Below are positions 15,411 through 19,236 of a stretch of 19,236 nt of DNA, in pieces (the first letter of the stretch is position 1; every line of letters begins with the position of its first letter). Position numbers and translations under genes: made by a program. The stretch lies in assembly GCA_021795795.1 (NCBI GenBank), contig JAJYPA010000104.1, forward strand, positions 1 through 19,236, read 5' to 3'. The DNA comes from Pseudomonadota bacterium (GTDB taxonomy: Bacteria > Pseudomonadota > Gammaproteobacteria > Halothiobacillales > Halothiobacillaceae). The notes beneath the pieces were generated by a model. The model searched no databases and had not been told where the DNA came from. It was given only the letters and a program-made list of their open reading frames with translations.

Positions 15411-16239
15411 AAACTGTCGTCATGAGATAGCCAACCAAAGGGTAAGACAGCGGATTTGTACGGCAGCAACGAAGGATGACAAGTTTTTCGCATAACGGGT
15501 GGCGATCCCCCGCCACCGCTTGAGATGCAAGAACGCGTTCTCGATCAAATGGCGTAGCTTGTAGAGATACTTATCGTACGCTCTGGGTCGCTTACGGTTT
15601 TTGCGCGGCGGAATAACCGCTTTTGCTCCGTGTTCCTCGACTTTCGCCACGATGGCATCGCTGTCGTAGCCTTTGTCGGCAAGAAGGTGCTCCATCTGAA
15701 ACCCTTCAATCAATTTGTCAGCCTCCGCACAATCCGCTCGGGTACCTTCTGTAATAATCGCTCTGAGCGGCATACCATGCGCATCCACGGCCAGATGTAT
15801 CTTTGTGTTGAGCCCCCTTTTGTACGGCTCATGCCTTGATTGCCTCCGCGTGCCCCAGCGGCATGGGGGTAAACCTTGCAATGACTGGCATCGATCATGA
15901 GCCATTCGTAATCCGGCTCGACAATGAGCTTTTCCAGCAAGGACTCCCAAATGCCTTGATCGCGCCAACGGCAAAAGCGTCGATGGGTGTTTTTCCATCC
16001 TCCATACGAGGCAGGTAGGTCTCGCCACGGCGCACCCGTGCGAAGAATCCAAAACACCGCATTGATAAATCGGCGGTTATCTTGTGCCACTCCACCCCAA
16101 ACACCTGCCCGCCCGGGTAAATGCGGTTCGAGCAAGGCCCAATGCTTGTCCGTAATGTCGTGTCGATGAATGGTTTCTGGCATTCGGTTATAGATTCTTT
16201 ACGAAAACCATATCCTACCACATCTTGTGACGACAGTAT
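15411..16239 (-). mobile_element. IS5-family (IS427-like) insertion sequence, 829 bp
   Basis: The ends are inverted repeats: AAACTGTCGTCA at 15411-15422 and TGACGACAGTAT at 16228-16239, 11 of 12 matching. CTAG lies directly outside both ends (15407-15410 and 16240-16243), fitting the CTAG/TNA target preference of this group. The transposase fills almost the whole element on the minus strand, and its stop lies within the left terminal repeat. Length and two-frame layout are typical of the IS427 subgroup. The element appears intact and possibly active. Confidence 0.9.
15420..16183 (-). CDS. IS5-family DDE transposase in two frames joined by a likely -1 frameshift
   Basis: Frame A starts at the ATG at 16183 (MPETIHRHDITDKHWALLEP), holds the N-terminal DUF4096-like part (WILRTGAPWRDLPASYGGW) and the first catalytic Asp (LMIDASH). 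Frame B continues with KIHLAVDAHGMPLRAIITEG, the second Asp (LADKGYDSD) and the Glu (LIENAFLHLKRWRGIATRYA), and stops at 15420. Frame B is -1 relative to frame A, and the shared tract AAAAGGGGG (minus strand, 15813-15821) lies where the protein must cross over. AAA preceded by A allows the Lys tRNA to slip back one base. Frame A read without slipping ends at 15710 and lacks two catalytic residues. All three DDE residues are present in the fusion. Confidence 0.87.
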
Positions 16240-16243
16240 CTAG

Positions 16244-16732
16244 GGTCGGACCGCCCTGCGCCAGGGCGCCGACAGCCGTCAACGTCTTGCTGAGCGCTTG
16301 ATCCGGCAGATCGCCACTGCCCCCCTGTGTCAGATTGGCCGTAACACTGGAATAGTTGGGCAGCAGCGCGTGTCCCGCCTGGTCTACCCATAAAACGCGG
16401 GGAGTATATTGCCCCGCGCCGACCGGTGCGCTGGAAATGCCGGTGTCCTGGGTGCCGAAGGAGCGAATGATGGTTTTTGCTTCTATTTGGCTGTTGCCCT
16501 CCTGCGCCGTCGCCATTCCGTCCCGTTGGCCCGTTTCGGACCAGACGGTGCGTGCGAAGGCCGCGTTCCTGGCCGCCTGCAGGGTGCTGTCCTGGAGATC
16601 GACATACTTGCCCAGCAACGGCGTAATCAGAAGCAGCGGAACCAGCACGAAAATCCCGAGGAGAGTCGTTTCGACCAGAGACTGCCCGGCCTGGGACGAC
16701 AGGGGTGCCACGATGGGGCGCCGGTTATCCAT
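16244..16732 (-). pseudogene. tadE: Second TadE-like gene, 3' part lost at the insertion sequence
   Basis: From the ATG at 16732 the product starts MDNRRPIVAPLSSQ and has the prepilin junction QAG then QSLVET, then GIFVLVPLLLITPLLGKYVD and STLQAARNAAFARTVW, closely matching the intact copy at 2898-3698. It stops matching at AQGGPTL, where the insertion sequence begins; the frame then reads a few residues of transposon DNA and stops at 16199. About 108 of the ~266 expected residues are missing. The sequence on the far side of the insertion does not resemble the missing part. The start overlaps the end of the second tadG-like gene by 8 bases. The N-terminal helix would still be made, but the soluble domain is cut. 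Confidence 0.88.
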
Positions 16733-18269
16733 GGCCGGCCATCTGCGCCGCGACGGCGGCATTGGCAATGCCGGAGGGCGTGGGCACCAGGTGGGGTTCC
16801 CAGTAAGGATTGAACAGATTGCCGTAGACCACCTGGTTTCCCAGGAATCGGGACTGGCGGGGGCGCACGAAATGGATCTGCGCCGAAGCCATAGCCTCCA
16901 CCTGATTCCCCGCCTCATGGCCCGGCAGGGCCATGGCGCCGCTGTCCACATGCAGTTGCGTCGTGGTCATGACGGTACCCTGCGGACGATCAATCACCGG
17001 GGTCAGAAGCTGCGCCTGGAAGTCGCTGGCGGTGGTGTCGCTGACGTCTTCGTACTGGGGCAGGCCGGAGTATTGGCCGATGGTGGCGCCTGGCCCTTGG
17101 TTCTTCTGGGCATACGCCGGCCCCGGATTGGCGCTATAGGAGGAACCATAGGAAGCGGACCCCGTGGCGGAGCCGAAATTGTTGGATTGGCCCAGCGGGT
17201 CCGTGCCCGCCGGACCGATCCCCGCGGCGGCGTGGGCCATGTCGACCGAATTGAAGAACAGGAGCGGGTTGGTCATCACCGGCCAAGGAAGGTAGAAAAT
17301 GACAGGACCAAATGGTGTGGGGATCCAGGTCCAGAAGTCGGCGAAACTCATATTACCGATCGATGCGACATCCATCGCATTCCAGGAACTCAGGTCACTT
17401 TTCAGTTCGGTGCCACCCGTATACGGCACGTTGCCGATCACCGCGAAGGCGTGGTAACCCGGTTTCAAGGGAGGGGGAGCCAAGGGGTTGACTAACGGGT
17501 ACGGCGCCTCCGTGGATTGTCGGCTGCGCGAGAACCCATCCAGCCCCTGGATGGCCAGGGCGGCAAAACGTTTTTTGCCGCTGTAATTCTGTCCATAGGT
17601 TCGAGTAAACCCTTGGATGGCAGCCACGTCCGATGCCAGAAGCAGCTTTCCGTAGGCGCTGACCTGTGCCTGCGGGTCGTTGTCCTTGAGGATGGTCGCG
17701 AGGATGCCCGATTGGGCGGTCAGGGCGCCGATCTCCGCGACCACGCCTTGATGGTAGGCCAGGGCCGCGCCGCTAAGCATGTTGCTGATGGTGTTCGCCA
17801 AGGTGGCAATGGGCCCGTCCGCTGCCTTGTTTATCTGAAAAATAGCGGTTGAATTGGCCCCATAGACCTGCAACAGAGGAACGTAGGCCTTACCGATAAC
17901 GGTTTGCCCGACGACCTGCCGGATTTGCGATGGCAGCCCATGAGGATTGTTTTGGTTGCCGCATTGATCGTTGTAGAGGGTGCAGTAATACCGCGACCAG
18001 GAGCGCAATCCGACCATCTGGGCGATGGCCACCTGGTTCGCCACCATGGCGCGATTGGCGTAGGCGGAAAAATTGTAGTCGCGCGCGAGAAGCAGGGCGC
18101 CGCTGTATGCGGTCGAGTCCGCGGCATTCTGCAGATGTGTCTTGGTAAGGGTCAGCCTGCCGCTATTATAGAGCAGTGCGACCGTCACCAGAACGGCGAG
18201 CAGGAGCACAACGGCGAAGACCGCCGCCTGCCCCTGCTCGCCTTGTCCATTCCCGGACAAGGTGGGCAT
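16725..18269 (-). CDS. tadG: TadG-like Tad domain protein (copy 2)
   Basis: A 514-residue intact paralogue of the protein at 3695-5125. It has the same layout: GQAAVFAVVLLLAVLVTVAL membrane helix, THLQNAADSTAYSG, then SAYANRAMVANQVAIAQMVG and the CX6C pair in YYCTLYNDQCG. Matching C-terminal elements include QLHVDSGAMALPGHEAG and QIHFVRPRQSRFLGNQVVYG, then LFNPYWEPHL. It is ~38 residues longer, with a Gly/Ser/Pro-rich insert before the C-terminal block. Base composition is much richer in GC than copy 1: 39 of 60 at 17761-17820. From the ATG at 18267-18269 no strong ribosome site is seen. No promoter of its own is obvious; it probably depends on the DUF3617 gene upstream. Whether it still works without complete flp and tadE partners is open; it could serve the main locus. 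Confidence 0.83.
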   Translation of the reverse strand: MPTLSGNGQGEQGQAAVFAVVLLLAVLVTVALLYNSGRLTLTKTHLQNAADSTAYSGALLLARDYNFSAYANRAMVANQVAIAQMVGLRSWSRYYCTLYNDQCGNQNNPHGLPSQIRQVVGQTVIGKAYVPLLQVYGANSTAIFQINKAADGPIATLANTISNMLSGAALAYHQGVVAEIGALTAQSGILATILKDNDPQAQVSAYGKLLLASDVAAIQGFTRTYGQNYSGKKRFAALAIQGLDGFSRSRQSTEAPYPLVNPLAPPPLKPGYHAFAVIGNVPYTGGTELKSDLSSWNAMDVASIGNMSFADFWTWIPTPFGPVIFYLPWPVMTNPLLFFNSVDMAHAAAGIGPAGTDPLGQSNNFGSATGSASYGSSYSANPGPAYAQKNQGPGATIGQYSGLPQYEDVSDTTASDFQAQLLTPVIDRPQGTVMTTTQLHVDSGAMALPGHEAGNQVEAMASAQIHFVRPRQSRFLGNQVVYGNLFNPYWEPHLVPTPSGIANAAVAAQMAGHG

Positions 18270-18290
18270 ACAGGATGCTTGAGCCGGCGA

Positions 18291-18497
18291 TTACTGACCA
18301 GCGCTGGCGTTGGTGTACGTGGAAAGATTCTTTTGTTTGTTGGCGTCGGTTTGGGCGGTGGTCGCCGATGTCTGTGCCTGGGAGATCGCCGTTTGCGCGG
18401 ACTGACCGGACACCTCCATCGCAAGTCCCGCGACCTGATTGCGAATCGTCTGCCCGAAGAACACGAACACGGTGATGGCGGCGACGGCAATCAGCAT
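18291..18497 (-). pseudogene. flp: Headless flp pilin remnant
   Basis: The frame ending at 18291 reads LIAVAAITVFVFFGQTIRNQ and then an Ala/Gln/Ser/Thr-rich tail, clearly matching the helix and tail of the intact Flp at 5157-5456 (LIAVAAIAVFAYFGQTIRNQ). Everything before the helix is absent: leader, cleavage site and the E-Y motif. The homology begins right at an in-frame ATG (18495-18497), only 10 bases after the stop of the upstream DUF3617 gene. A product from that ATG could not be processed as a prepilin. The break therefore looks like a deletion joining the DUF3617 gene to the middle of flp. Confidence 0.8.
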
Positions 18498-18507
18498 TGA
18501 GCGGGAT

Positions 18508-18939
18508 TCATGGATTGTGGCAGGCGCCGATATAATGACCGGACAGTTGTACCCCAATGGGGAATTGATAGCCACCCGCAGTGCCGGTACCGGTGATCGT
18601 TGCATGAAAGGCGCGTCCACCGTCACCCATTTGCAGTTCCACGCGCATCTGCGTCGTGGCCTCGCCGTTTGGCGGGGTGCGCAACAGGCACTTTTCCGTG
18701 AACTGCACACGCCCGCCGGAGCGTAAGACGGTTGGGTGGGGGATCGAGCAGGATGATCCGGCATCGTGGTTGATCAATCCGGCCCATCCCTGCCCACGGT
18801 CACAATAGGTATAGGTTTCCTGCACCCCTTGGGCGGTGCGCTCTGTGGCCTTCCATTCCCCGCGGTGCAGGGTTGCGGCATGGACCAGCACAGGGCTGGC
18901 AAGGAGCATCATGATCAGCGCAGTTTGGATGAATCGCAC
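18508..18939 (-). CDS. DUF3617 family secreted protein (second copy)
   Basis: Start taken as GTG at 18939 because GGGAGG is 6 bases upstream; a TTG at 18957 lies ahead of that ribosome site and is unlikely. The product has 143 residues with a signal peptide (RFIQTALIMMLLASPVLVHA). The mature start LHRGEWKATER is the DUF3617 opening. Four Cys (TYCDR, SSCSI, EKCLL, GACHN) match the four-Cys pattern of the copy at 10407-10886, and the ending Y.GAC is family-typical. The 10-base string CCTGGGAGGT precedes both genes. Likely periplasmic, function unknown. Confidence 0.8.
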   Translation of the reverse strand: MRFIQTALIMMLLASPVLVHAATLHRGEWKATERTAQGVQETYTYCDRGQGWAGLINHDAGSSCSIPHPTVLRSGGRVQFTEKCLLRTPPNGEATTQMRVELQMGDGGRAFHATITGTGTAGGYQFPIGVQLSGHYIGACHNP

Positions 18940-19043
18940 GAAAAACCTCCCAGGCAAAATTTATTGATGTATTGTTATCACAGTGGTGAAGTTTTGCTAG
19001 AGTCGGCATCTCGATTGCTTAAGAAACCGGAGGAGAGCGGCGC

Positions 19044-19236
19044 ATGTCAACGATGAAGACCGGAGTCCTCAGCACCTTGGCTTTTGTGCTGGGGGTGATA
19101 CTAACCGGTGTGGCTTGGACGCAGGAGGCAGTTGCCCATACGTCGCAGGGTGCCTATGGATTCCGGCCGGGGGAATGGCGAATCCATAGCACGACTACGG
19201 ACGTTTTTGGCACTCAGAAATCCACTTTCACGAAAT
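19044..19236 (+). CDS. DUF3617-like secreted protein (3' end outside window)
   Basis: Divergent from the previous gene. The ATG at 19044 follows GGAGGAG by about 7 bases. The visible 64 residues are a signal peptide (MKTGVLSTLAFVLGVILTGV, preceded by MST) with likely cleavage after AVAH or nearby. The mature start is YGFRPGEWRIHSTTTDVFGT, which has the PGEW opening of DUF3617 proteins. The rest lies beyond the right edge, so the family call rests on the N-terminal element and the neighbourhood. The 104-base gap to the divergent gene must hold promoters for both; I see none that is convincing. Confidence 0.6.
   Translation, partial: MSTMKTGVLSTLAFVLGVILTGVAWTQEAVAHTSQGAYGFRPGEWRIHSTTTDVFGTQKSTFTK

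Noticed and set aside
15152..15430. Small plus-strand frame with a Leu-rich segment before the insertion sequence
   Set aside because: No ribosome site, no recognised family, and its end lies inside the insertion sequence. It could be a gene relic, but I cannot support it.
16356..17495. Long plus-strand open frame of 379 codons
   Set aside because: It is antisense to the second tadG-like gene, which has clear family motifs; the frame is open only because of high GC content. It has no ribosome site and no recognisable protein.
18958..19043. Divergent promoters between the two right-hand DUF3617 genes
   Set aside because: AT-rich and probably regulatory, but no pair of boxes with acceptable sequence and spacing could be fixed on either strand.

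Overview
The window is mostly one long minus-strand operon for a Tad/Flp (tight adherence) type IVc pilus. A second, broken set of Tad pilin-type genes lies at the right end, and a short plus-strand group of envelope genes and an IS5-family insertion sequence lie between them. The moderately GC-rich composition, the gammaproteobacterial-type Tad gene order and the repeated DUF3617 proteins suggest an acidophilic proteobacterium of the Acidithiobacillus type. That assignment is pattern recognition, not proof: no rRNA or other taxonomic marker is present.

Layout. Positions 11663 down to 1 (minus strand) read: unknown secreted protein, DUF3617 protein, tadA with an added N-terminal FHA domain, tadB, tadC, a DUF192 protein, a tadD-like lipoprotein, a DsbC/G-like thiol protein, flp, tadG-like, tadE-like, an unknown secreted protein, a second short Flp-like pilin, cpaB and cpaC (running off the left edge). 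Most junctions are ATGA or similar stop/start overlaps, so the operon is tightly coupled. The exception is a 90-base gap before flp, which carries a good sigma70-type promoter (TTGACA, 17 bases, TAAAAG). TadZ/CpaE and the prepilin peptidase are not in the window; genes beyond the left edge are the obvious place to look.

Positions 11820-15081 (plus strand) diverge from this operon and encode a Yip1-family membrane protein, an outer-membrane beta-barrel protein and a secreted protein that looks like a beta-propeller. The Yip1 gene has a clear promoter whose -35 box overlaps a perfect 8-bp inverted repeat.

Positions 15411-16239 are an 829-bp IS5-family (IS427-like) element with a two-frame transposase, near-perfect terminal repeats and CTAG on both sides. 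It cuts off a second tadE-like gene. Upstream of that fragment are an intact second tadG-like gene, a headless flp remnant and a second DUF3617 gene. A third DUF3617 gene diverges at the right edge and is cut by the window end. The second set is thus broken at both ends and looks like a decaying or rearranged partial Tad locus whose tadG copy is still open.

How it fits together: CpaC forms the outer-membrane secretin, CpaB and TadD assist it, TadA/B/C form the inner-membrane motor, Flp is the pilin, and TadE/TadG-like proteins are minor pilins or pseudopilins. A thiol-disulfide protein sits inside the operon, and several exported products of the locus carry cysteines in even numbers (including a CX6C pair shared by both TadG copies). 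This suggests dedicated disulfide folding of pilus-associated proteins.
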